52,033 nt of DNA from Azolla pinnata (lineage: Eukaryota; Streptophyta; Polypodiopsida; Salviniales; Salviniaceae). Under the pieces are notes generated by a model, which saw only the letters and a list, made by a program, of their open reading frames with translations, was not told where the DNA came from and searched no databases. How positions within the stretch are numbered: the stretch's first letter is position 1; each line of letters opens with the position of its first letter. Position numbers and translations under genes: made by a program. The stretch covers positions 3,953 to 55,985 of the forward strand of contig JBBBWG010028899.1 in the NCBI GenBank assembly GCA_037176905.1, read 5' to 3'. Shown in pieces: positions 1 through 9,562 of this stretch.

Positions 1-594
1 AACAAGCCTTCTATTGTGTCAATGTGCTAATGAGTGCTTTTGGGTTATCATTTACAAAAGCTTTACCATTAAATTTTGTGTATACGGATTGACATCCACG
101 TAATGGCATTTATAGATGCACAAAGTTACCGTAAACTGATAATGTTTTTCAGCTTATTTAGAATCAAAGTGATAAGAATACCAACCTGTGAACAACAATT
201 ATAAGTTTAGAAATGTGACCTCCACATGCTCACAAAGTTGTGACCGCTGGTTTTCTTTCATTATTCCACATACATAGATTGTCGGTGATAAGGTTCTACT
301 TGAGAAGTAAAACAAGTCCATTTTTGTCTATAATGAGAAGATATAATAACAATAAGAAGGTTGTGGCAAGGGAGTCGGTTAATGGCAGTCAAATAAATGT
401 CTCCTGAAGAGAGATTACTGTTCAGATATCTCAATCCATTGCAATGCTCCACAAATTTAGGACATGTTTTCTGGACCGTTTATGTCAATTTTGACATGAA
501 TGTATAGGTATGGAACAAACCATGTCTATAATATTCACCTCAATTTCCTGACAAGCACAAGGTCTAAGCATTATCTTCTCACGATTTGCTTCAC
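1..594. other. Left-edge intergenic DNA
   Basis: AT-rich DNA downstream of the 870-2549 gene. I see no reading frame with family features, no RNA gene and no mobile element. Short frames on both strands lack splice or protein signals. Confidence 0.5.
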
Positions 595-895
595 CACGCA
601 TAGCATTTTGATCTTTCATCATAAAGATAAAATCTCTGAAAATTCATACATTTCACTGAGCTGCAACATCTTCCTCCTCAAATCTAGCAAAGCTGAATCA
701 CAATGCATAGCATTTTGGTCTTTCATCATAAAGATAAAATCTCCGAAATTCATACAATTTCACTGAGCTGCAACATCTTCCTTCTCACATCTTGCAAGCT
801 GAAATCACAATGCATAGCAGTTTGGTCTATCTTTCATCATAAAGATTAAATTCTACAAATTGGTACACTTCACTGAGCTTCAACACCTTCCTTCT
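595..895. repeat. Three tandem copies of about 107 bases covering a gene 3' end
   Basis: Three related copies start near 598, 705 and 811. Each has a catcataaagat core followed by a cactgagc block. The right-most copy contains the last codons and TGA stop (870-872) of the minus-strand gene. The two left copies read on the minus strand as close variants of those last codons, also ending in TGA. The array therefore looks like tandem duplication of the terminal coding segment plus 3' UTR. The copies differ at many positions, so the duplication is not recent. Confidence 0.8.
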
Positions 896-2549
896 TACGC
901 TCCAGCAGCATCTCCCGAAGCAGGACCATCTCCCTTATAAAGTTGACATATGTGTAAGGCCTTGCAGCAGCTTTCAAGAAAGGCCTACGCTTGGATTCAC
1001 TATCGGCCATTTCGTGTGTGTCTTCCTCTGTCATGTCATCTTCTGAAATTGAAAGATTGCCTTTCCTTGATCTATTCTTTCGGAAAACGTTAGCTGAACT
1101 TGCATCCCACTCATCTTCATTTTCGCTTTCGTTGACCACATCATCATTCTCGCTTTCGTTGCCCATATCATCATCCTCGCTTTCATTGCCCATATCATCA
1201 TTCTCGTTTTCATTGTCTAGATCAACCCACTCACTTTCGTTATCATACGTATTTTCACTCCTACCCTCCCAATTACCTCCATTCCCATCATCATCACCAT
1301 CACTTCCATAACCATATCTATCTTCACTTCCAACTTCATCATTTTCGCTTTCATTCTCATCACCAGCCCAATCACCGATTTCAATTTCACTGTCAGTCCC
1401 ACCATAGGTATCAGAATACATACCTCCTTGTTCTTCTCTGTCCATACCTCCAAGCGTCGAAGCTTCATTTTCTTTTCCTTTATTTGAAGATTGTGATCCT
1501 TCATTTTTCATCCAAACCCTTGAATGAGGATAAGGAACATGATACATAAGCTTCACAGGATGCATGGAAAACAAATGCTCTAAGCATGCAAGCCGTGTTT
1601 CTTCAGATGCATTTTCATATGCTGAAATGATCTCTTCATGAGAAGCATCCACATCTACGCCCAGAATCTTGCAAAAAACTCCATAGTAGCTATCATTTTC
1701 ATGAACTGTTCCAGCAGCCTCAAACAGCAATCTTTTCAACCCATCGATAAACTCAAGCTGGGGTTCAAATCTCACTTGATAGCGTGGTTTTCTCACATAC
1801 ACTAAATCAGGACGAATCCATCCTGTGTAAGTGGTAATCCGATTCTTGATAGGTAATGTGAGCCGAGAGGATAGATGAGCCTTATCCAATACCTCACCAG
1901 ACTCTACCGTTATCTCTGAAACAAGGCTCCATTCCTTCCACAAAGCTTGGTTCTCGTATTTGAAAGGCAGCCTCACAAAGACATAGAAGAACTGAAGGCC
2001 TACCGTTTCATCAAAGGTCTGGACTCGGCGATCGTAGCTGACCGATGCATTATATATGTCGACCTCCTCGATCTCTTGAAGGTTGCTGAGGGTAGACCAC
2101 ATGAAGACATAGTCATCCGCAGGTGAAGTAATCGGCTGTATGGTACCGACAACAGGGGCTTTGTAAGAGTAAGGACCGAAGGGCCCAAATTTGTAGAATT
2201 CATCCGGCTGTTTTCGATAAGGTCCAGCGGGTTTCTTCTTCTCGGCATTGTCTTTGAGCTTTCCGGTGCTCAAACGCTTGTCGGGGCGTTTGGGTCTCTG
2301 CTTGCTTCTGCCTGCCTGGGGGATTACCCGCTCACGGCGGTTCTTTCGAGGGTTTGGGAACAGGAATGCGCGGTGGATTGAGAGTCTAGGGTTCAGGAAG
2401 TTCCCCTCGATCCGGGATCTAGGGGTTGTGCGAGGAAGGCAACAGTGCCGTCCCGCAATTGGGCGATGCTGGATTCGATGGGGAGGGAACATAGAAGAAG
2501 AATTCCAAGCGAATGCAGAGGGAGAAAGGGGAGCAGAGAAGAAAGCCAT
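870..2549 (-). CDS. Probable plastid-targeted acidic protein of unknown function, single exon
   Basis: The frame codes for 559 residues from an ATG at 2549 to TGA at 870 with no intron needed. The first 80 or so residues are rich in Ser, Pro and Arg and poor in acidic residues, which fits a chloroplast transit peptide. Residues about 110-345 look like a conserved folded domain rich in aromatic residues, including KFGPFGPYSYKAP. The region from about 360 to 510 is highly acidic, with a NESE(N/D)DDM-type repeat copied several times. The last 40 residues turn basic. I do not recognise the family. Plastid nucleoid or RNA-polymerase-associated proteins often combine a transit peptide with an acidic tail, but that is only an analogy. 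A telo-box pair lies about 130 bases upstream of the start. Confidence 0.8.
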   Translation of the reverse strand: MAFFSAPLSPSAFAWNSSSMFPPHRIQHRPIAGRHCCLPRTTPRSRIEGNFLNPRLSIHRAFLFPNPRKNRRERVIPQAGRSKQRPKRPDKRLSTGKLKDNAEKKKPAGPYRKQPDEFYKFGPFGPYSYKAPVVGTIQPITSPADDYVFMWSTLSNLQEIEEVDIYNASVSYDRRVQTFDETVGLQFFYVFVRLPFKYENQALWKEWSLVSEITVESGEVLDKAHLSSRLTLPIKNRITTYTGWIRPDLVYVRKPRYQVRFEPQLEFIDGLKRLLFEAAGTVHENDSYYGVFCKILGVDVDASHEEIISAYENASEETRLACLEHLFSMHPVKLMYHVPYPHSRVWMKNEGSQSSNKGKENEASTLGGMDREEQGGMYSDTYGGTDSEIEIGDWAGDENESENDEVGSEDRYGYGSDGDDDGNGGNWEGRSENTYDNESEWVDLDNENENDDMGNESEDDDMGNESENDDVVNESENEDEWDASSANVFRKNRSRKGNLSISEDDMTEEDTHEMADSESKRRPFLKAAARPYTYVNFIREMVLLREMLLERKKEGVEAQ

Positions 2550-2681
2550 GGAAGCTCAGATCAAAATCTGGTTTTTCTTTCAAAACAGAGGGTTTTAGTT
2601 TTCTCCAAGAGTTCCTCCAAAACTGAAAACCATGGCTAAAGATCAAAATGTGGTTCAATAGGGTTTTAGTTTTGGTTTCTC

Positions 2682-2699
2682 CAAACCCTAAACCCTAAC
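2682..2699 (-). promoter_or_regulatory. Double telo-box upstream of the plastid-protein gene
   Basis: Two adjacent AAACCCTAA motifs lie about 135 bases upstream of the ATG at 2549. Telo-boxes are known plant promoter elements, common in genes for translation and growth. Function here is inferred from position only. Confidence 0.45.
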
Positions 2700-2794
2700 T
2701 CAGTAGTGCGTCCTTGAGCTGGGGTCATGCTAATCTTTCCTGTATCATTCTGATTTTGTTCGATGTTCTGATTCTTTCGGTAGAGTGAAAACCT

Positions 2795-2818
2795 GAGAGA
2801 GAGAGAGAGAGAGAGAGA
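2795..2818. repeat. (GA)12 microsatellite
   Basis: Twelve uninterrupted GA units. They lie between the plastid-protein gene and the 3' end of CTU1. GA tracts often occur near plant gene starts, but no role can be shown here. Confidence 0.9.
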
Positions 2819-3314
2819 TTTGTGGTCATGCTAATCTTTTCTGATCCATTTCCAATTTGTGGTCAGCTTGAAGATTTGATAAATTTGTACAGCTGCATAA
2901 CTGTCATGATTATCGAAATCACCATAATCACCAAAGAGTTCACCTTGTTCCGCAAATGCATATCAGTTTGAATTACAAATCCTTTGAACAAATAAGATGG
3001 CTTAAGGCCGAGGCTGACAAATATACCCAAATGCAACAAAGAACTTATTTTAACAAACTGCAGCAAATACTCTTAACACAAACACAAACTCACCAAAATT
3101 TCATACAAGAAGCTCACAGCTTCTAAAGTTTTATATCTTGTGAAAAATGCAATCACTCATTGATTATACTGAATGTTTGGCTTATCCGATAGGTGCTTTC
3201 CAATGGGTAATTTTGGTACAATCTTACTGGGCATCGAGTCACCTGATTGACAAAAGCTGTATTCTGGGCAGGTTAGTGAGAGACATGCAATCAGGTCTGA
3301 TTTTGTTTTATGAG
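2819..3314. other. Intergenic spacer before the CTU1 stop
   Basis: AT-rich spacer between two minus-strand genes. It probably contains the CTU1 3' UTR. No further gene is seen. Confidence 0.5.
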
Positions 3315-6300
3315 CTAGAAATCCAAGGAAAAGTCCTTTGTTTTATGTCTATGTGCGCCATTCATCATAGAGTCTTGATCAGCACCGTGGTTTTTTCCTT
3401 CGCTCAACAAGGTGGGAAGAGCTTTTGGCTGTCGTGATCGGCTCAACCCTAGCCTGGGGAGACCTTTATTCAATCCATCTAATAGAACACATGCTTTGCA
3501 CCATTTCTGCGGCAAAAGAACTGTCTTAGAACATAAATAACATCGTATAAACATTTTCTCTGCAGTCGAAAACATATTGATACAAAACCACAAAGAACTG
3601 ATACACAAATGTTTGACACCATGGAGCTGATGTAATATCAAATAGAGAGAAGGGATACTGGTTAGTGTTACGATTCACTATACCTGGCTGGATATATATC
3701 CACACCTTTCACACAATCCTTGTTCTGGCATCTTCACGTCAAGAGAAATCCGGAAGCTCTCCCCAGACTTGATAATATCAAGTATGGCTCTTGGTCTGCA
3801 GGAGTTCCTTTATTAAGAGGGGACATTTCTCCCATACTAATTTAAATCAGGAATACGAGAAAAAGTAAAAGCACAACAAAAACTTCACCAGTCACTCAAC
3901 GAAACATTTTCTATCAACTTTTATTATCTAGAAAACATACCTTAATGCTTCAAGATCTTTGATAAACTCTCTTGCAAATCCTCGATATGCATTGGGTGAG
4001 TATATGCCTGTAGATACGAAATGTATAAACTGACCTTATGTTGCAACATCACAAACATTTCTTATTTCTGTACATGGTTTAGAACATACGAATATGAGCA
4101 CCTGGAACACATCCAACTAGTTTAAAGACATTAAAGATAGATAAACTTGTACATAGCAGAGGAAAATCACAAAGAAAATATCAACAGCATAGCATCCATG
4201 ATATTTGATTTGTGTTTCTCTCATTCATTCCTGACGTTGACAATTTCTAGCATCAGCTAATGAATGAAGCATCGGGTAACAAAGAAACTTACACTCTGTG
4301 GAGAAGTAATCTAGCTTCTTGAAGTACGCATACGTGATGAATGTATGTCAAGGTGTCAAACATTCCAACAGAGTTACAGTTATCACAAACGGAAAAGGAT
4401 AGAAACAACATACAAAGAAGTAAGTGCTTTTGATACAAACAATGCCACATAATATTCGTAATTGATAGCACAACAGGATATATAACAATCTCTTTCTCGT
4501 ATGTGTATTTGAATGGTTTGCAACGAGGTAATGATCCTTCTTCTCCTGTAACTATGGATGTACATCGACTCAGTCTGCCAAAAAGGATTGAAGGATTACC
4601 TTCTAAACGTTACTTTCAAAGTTATCAGTTTGTGATAGGGGCAGACCCATAGAGCTCATTACTTTGATCGATGTTCTTGAGGCATATTAAGCATAATGAT
4701 AGAGAAAGTGACCTTGCAATATCACCACGAAGAAGATTCAGAAGAACTGTCTCAGCCATATCATCCGCATTATGACCTGTTGCAAGTTTGTTCACACCTA
4801 GCATAACAGCCCCCCTGTCCAATGCCTGTCATAATCAGTGCACGAAATGATAAGCTTGGATGACTTTCTGTGAGAAAGAAGAGGCTGAAATCTAACTTCT
4901 CATGTAAAATTCAAGAGTATTTTTCAAAATGCGTGCATTGTAAATAAATAGAGGATAGTACTCTAAACGAATGCATGTTGACACATACACAATAGATTAT
5001 ATATGGATTTCAGGTCTAGTTTGTAGCACATATCTGCATGACAAATGCGACTCTGCTTTTACCTGGCGCCTAAAAACTCCACAAAATGTGCAATTGTTCC
5101 TCAGGCCTATTTCAGATACAATCTCGTCCATGGTCCATCCGTATAATGATTTGTACGAAACAACTAGGAGTGGCACACCATACTGTAAACAAATAGATGA
5201 AGTAAGCCCCAGTGACAACCTTTTCATGACTACACAATGAATTAAACACATACTTGCTTCTCGTTTCTCTTCACAGTCTCGAGTGAGTCATCTCTGTAGC
5301 CAGTGATGCCCTCATCGATTGACAAAAGAAATATATCAAGGCCGTAGTTATATCGTCGGTTCAGCTCTGTTAGCACATAAGCTAACACAGTTGAATCTAC
5401 AACAATGACAGGACAGGAAAAAAATTAGTGTGCACTGAGGCAGCCATTTTTACCATCCTTCTTATTTTTTCAGAAATTTAGATCACCTTTTCCGCCAGAT
5501 GCACCTATCGCAACCCGATCGCCCGGCTTGAATAATTGGTTTTGTACAATTGTCTCGTGTATCTCCTCTTCAAATTTTAGGAAAAAACATTCTTTACAAA
5601 CCTGTTATGAGTTTGAAGTATTAAGTCCATTCCACGGAAAAAATAATAAAAAGGGGGCGGTTTAACTTGGCCCTCCATGTACATGCATGTATTTACTGAC
5701 ATTTTGACTCTGAAGTGTACCTTCATCTTTACAAATTACATAGAGTTTCTGATCACAAAAACTTTACGAATTCCAAGATCATGATAGTTATGTACTTTCT
5801 TGTACACAGATATGTGTGTTCCACATATGCTAACATACAAAATATGATCAAAATAGCTGTAGTACGATTGTGTGGAAACTAATATTCCACGTTACACCCA
5901 AACATACCACCATATACATGGCCAACATTACAACGTTGATACCTATTGCCTGAATGGGTTCATCCATTTTGGTAGAAAATAAAAAGAATAACACTGGAAA
6001 ACAAAGGATAATGACACACTTGTGTCCTGATAGAAACCTAAATATAACAGAGGGCAAGAAGGCTAAGACGGCATACAAAGTTGTGAAAACATTCCTACTT
6101 GATGACCACGGCTTACCCAATCCAGCTTGAAACGATTGAATGGTCAGAAAAGTGCCCAATATAGAACTGACAACAGATCCCACACAAACTATGGAATCAG
6201 ATATGACCATTCAACAGCGGGATGTCAGAAACATGAAAATAAGTTGCAAACCCATGAAATATAAAACTTCAATTTGTGGCATGCAATTTGTGCTCATGAC

Positions 6301-6915
6301 TAGCTAACAGGACATAGACAAGTGACTCTCCACCAAACGAGAGACCAATGATAAGACTGACCGTGATCACAAGCATGATCTCATGGTGGGGATACTGCAA
6401 TATAGATCAAAGCATGATGCCCCATTGAATGCCACCGAACGAACTCAAGAAATTTAGTGTACCTTGAGCTATGCCCTTTCAGCATCAAGTGCAAAATTTC
6501 AGCTCTTGAATGAAAACACCAGAAACTGAAGACGGAAAAAAGAATCAACTGATTCGCGCTACTTAAAGAGAAGAAAACACCAGAATTCTAAAGAAAATGA
6601 AACGATCGCATAACCCTCGCATTGCGAACAGCAGGGACGAGAAGAAAAGGCCGTGGCCGGAGGATTTGCAAAAGAGAAAAAAAATCAGTCCGAAACGAGA
6701 CAGCATGCGCGAAATCGGGAGAAAGAAATAACAAAATGAATGGGTTTGGCATGATCGTCTGAAATGAGATCAAACGAAAGCCAGCTACTGCGCGACAGCA
6801 AGCACCCGCCACAAGTTGAAGAAAGAGAAAGCAGAGAAGCTTTTACCTGTTCGAGCGTCTTGGGCCGGCGCAGGGCAGCTCGTCTGTCTCCACACGCCCC
6901 ACAGAGGCGTCCCAT
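3315..6915 (-). CDS. CTU1: Cytoplasmic tRNA 2-thiolation protein 1 (CTU1/NCS6/ROL5), 10 exons
   Basis: Exons on the minus strand: 6915-6847, 5601-5487, 5396-5254, 5182-5063, 4825-4713, 4574-4482, 4333-4293, 4007-3941, 3795-3684 and 3506-3315. They join in phase to 354 residues, about the usual length. CTU1 adenylates and thiolates U34 of Lys, Glu and Gln tRNAs in the cytosol with its partner CTU2. Visible motifs: N-terminal LCGAC and VCKEC metal ligands (residues about 5-27), the PP-loop SGGKDS split by intron 2 (near 62), [11 protein letters not shown] (139-149), [15 protein letters not shown], and C-terminal CERCGY and CKAC knuckles (from about 282). Intron 1 is 1.2 kb. Intron 6 (4334-4481) is AT-AC, minor-spliceosome type. 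Intron 5 has a weak GTCACT donor. Family assignment is very secure; the start is the only ATG giving the conserved zinc motif. Confidence 0.97.
4334..4481 (-). other. U12-type AT-AC intron in CTU1
   Basis: This 148-base intron begins ATATCCTG and ends CAC on the gene strand. It has a CCTTGAC branch-site match at 4353-4347, with the branch A 14 bases from the intron end. These three signals match the minor-spliceosome AT-AC class (donor ATATCCTT, branch TTCCTTRAC). Removing it gives [15 protein letters not shown], the conserved CTU1 sequence, with the Met codon split across the junction. I found no GT-AG alternative that keeps this sequence. Confidence 0.93.
5602..6846 (-). other. CTU1 intron 1
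   Basis: GT-AG intron with GTAAAAGC donor. It contains a 120-residue minus-strand frame at 5848-6210 with hydrophobic stretches. I treat that frame as chance because it has no family features. Confidence 0.8.
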
Positions 6916-6943
6916 GGTCCAAGAACTCTCTGCTATGTGGATG

Positions 6944-7262
6944 AATGCATGCATGCTTGTCTGTATGTATGTATGCATGCATGCGTGCATGGATGTACGT
7001 ATGTAATAGTATATACGCTTGTGGTGCATATGTACGAATACATCGTATACGTATATGTACAGCGAGAAAGGAATGCATGCATATACATAGTACGCTTGTG
7101 GTGCATATGTACGAATGCATAGTATACGTATATGTACAGCGAGAAAGGAATGCATGTATATACATGGTACGCTTCTGGTGCATATGTACGAATGCCTGTA
7201 TAGCATTCCTTTCCCTCTGTACATGTACGTATATTGTGCGATACGGATACGTATATGTGTAG
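6944..7262. repeat. About 78-base tandem repeat in the CTU1 5' flank
   Basis: Two full copies and a partial third start near 7013, 7092 and 7169. Each carries ACGCTT, GGTGCATATGTACGAA, GTATACGTATATGTACAG and GAGAAAGGAATGCATG. The left part is a run of ATGCATGC/GTATGTAT tetramers. The array starts about 30 bases from the CTU1 ATG, so it probably overlaps the promoter or 5' UTR. The alternating purine-pyrimidine content and palindromic GCATGC, TATACGTATA and TGTACA could favour cruciform or left-handed DNA (inference). Confidence 0.85.
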
Positions 7263-7650
7263 GCACAACATTAGGAAAACCGCATCCGTAGGTAGGTATT
7301 TATCGAGGCCCAGTATTTCATTAAGAGTTTCGATTCGAGGCGCAGCGGTTGGAAAAGTCCTCGGCGACTGAAGCCGATTTGCTACTTGATTTGGATATGC
7401 GAGTTCCTATACTCTGCAGCTTGCTCTCCGGAGACGTGTAGCTGTAGGCTTCATCAGTAACATGCACAACGATGTGATTACATGTCCCCCCCGTGGTTTC
7501 TCGGAAGTCGAGAGCGCTTGCACACAGCCTGAAACTGTACAATTCACATTACACTCGAAGGCCTGATTTTCACCCAAAGGTTCGGCGCGAACGCTGAATT
7601 TCACCGATTCTTGTAGGCTCGAGGAACTTCAACCGAAGACCCTTTCGTCA
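7263..7650. other. Spacer between CTU1 and the triplet array
   Basis: Overlapping short minus-strand frames exist (7321-7604), but none shows protein-family features. I see nothing else here. Confidence 0.45.
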
Positions 7651-8553
7651 CCATCATGCTTATCACCCAATCTCACCCTCATCACCACCGTCATCATCCA
7701 CAGTGTCTCGATCACTGCCATCACCATCACCACCATCATAACCACCATCAACATGCTCACCCTCACCATCAACACCACCACCATCACCGCCACATGCTTG
7801 CCGCCATCATCATCACCCTGGTCATCATCGTCCGACTGCCACCATCACCATCATCAACATCATCCTCAGCACCGTCATCATCCTCACCTCATCCTCACCC
7901 GCTTCACCATGACCACCACCATGATGATGATGATGATGATCATCCTCACCTCATCCTCACTCGCTTCACCATCATCGCCATCACCACCACCACACTATCA
8001 TCATCATCCTCACCTCGCCCTTGCCCACATCACCATCATCACCATCATCTCACCCATCATCATCGTCTCACCACGCTCACCATCATCATTATCTCACCCT
8101 CACTACCATCATCACCATCACCACCGCCACTATCATCATCCTCCTCCTCATCATCATCACCATCACCACCACCATCACCATCACCATGACCACCACCATG
8201 AGCATCAATCATCATTCATTATCACCACCACCATCATCACCACCATCATCATCATTCACATCACCACCACTCACCACCATCATCATCATTCATCACCATC
8301 ACCACCGCCACCACCATCATCACCATCATCACCACCACCATCACCACCACCATCATCATCACCAGCACCATCACCATCACCATCACCACCACCGTGAGCA
8401 TTAATCATCATTCATTATTACCACCACCACCACCATCATCATTCATTCAATCATCAATCATTCATCATCCTCATTCATCACCACCACCACCATCATCACC
8501 ACCACTTCCATCATCACCATCATCATCATTCATCACCACCATCATCATCATCC
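7651..8553. repeat. Imperfect (CAT/CAC)n array, about 900 bases, in the LEAFY 5' flank
   Basis: Nearly all triplets are CAT, CAC or ATC/ACC variants on the + strand, mixed with TCA and CTC. Frames through it code for His/Ser/Pro-rich strings and are not genes. The array is about 1 kb upstream of the LEAFY coding start. Two similar arrays lie at 13981-14829 and 32047-32533. Confidence 0.95.
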
Positions 8554-8689
8554 ACAATTCTACCGACAGACAAGCAGGAAAGAAGACGATGAAATCCGTG
8601 GAAGAAATCCTAGCCATGGCGATGGAGGCTCGCGGCGGTCGACTTTCTCCGTTCTCCACAGCCTGCACCAACAGAAGGAGGCAGGAAGA

Positions 8690-9562
8690 CGATCCAATCC
8701 ATGGCGCAGACAGAGAAAGAGAGAGAGAGAGAGGCGCAGAGACGCATATGCAGATGTCTCCGGCTGCAGGAAAGGTACTTCAGATCGGGTAATGCTCTGC
8801 TCTGGACTCTGCTCTCTGATTCTCTATGGTTTTCTAGGGTTTTCTAGGGTTTTCTAGGGTTTTTCTATGGCTTTTCTAGGGTTTTCTAGGGTTTTCCCCG
8901 TCGGGTAACTCTCTGCCTCCGCCTTCGTTTGTCTGACGGTTTTCTAGGGTTTCCATGACCCACCTTCGATTTCGACCTCCTTTTACACAACAGACAACGA
9001 CCCACCTCCTCCTTCTCCTTCTTTTAGCTCCAGCATGGTTCTCTTCCCCGCACCCTTCTCCTCCCCTCAAGTTGTTTGAGATGCTTCTTTGTCGCCATCG
9101 CTGCAGCGTTTCAGGAAGTCTGCAGGGTTTCCCTTGTGATCATTTTAATCCTCCAGGCGGCGCCTTTGCTTTCTCTGCTGCTCTCAACCTGCACGTTCTC
9201 TTCGATTCCGGTGGCGATTCGGCATTGGGGATAAGGTCTGTGGAACAAACTCTGAAAAACCAATCCAGCAGAGGCATAGGCGTAGGCATAGCCATAGCCA
9301 TAGCTCAGGTATAGCTGTCCTTTCCAATTTGCATCTTTCCGAAGATCAAATTCAGACTCAAACTCCTTGCCTCTGCAATTAGCATCCGATTTCTCGGGGG
9401 GTTCGCTCTTCATCTCCTGCTACCATGGCTCCATTCTAGAAAGCAAAGGAACGAAAGAATGTAAAGAACGGGCCGTCTCTATGCACACAACCATAGCCAC
9501 AAGCTGGAGAGGGGCTTTCTAGGTTGCAAAGAGTCTCTGTAGAACGCACCATAGCCAAAAAG
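8690..9562 (+). promoter_or_regulatory. Probable LEAFY promoter/leader with GA tract and CTAGGGTTT cluster
   Basis: A GA run lies near 8717-8735, followed by about seven CTAGGGTTT-like units between 8831 and 8955. GA tracts and telo-box-like motifs are typical of plant 5' leaders. Several upstream ATGs (8589, 8731) open short frames ending before the LEAFY frame. A possible splice acceptor TTTCTAG ends at 9522, so an upstream leader exon is possible. The transcription start is not determinable. Confidence 0.4.

Noticed and set aside
5848-6210. Nested gene inside CTU1 intron 1
   Set aside because: A hydrophobic frame with no homology features, fully within a normal GT-AG intron.
7656-8404. 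Several His/Ser/Pro-rich plus-strand frames
   Set aside because: They exist only because CAT/CAC triplets contain no stop; the composition is that of the repeat.
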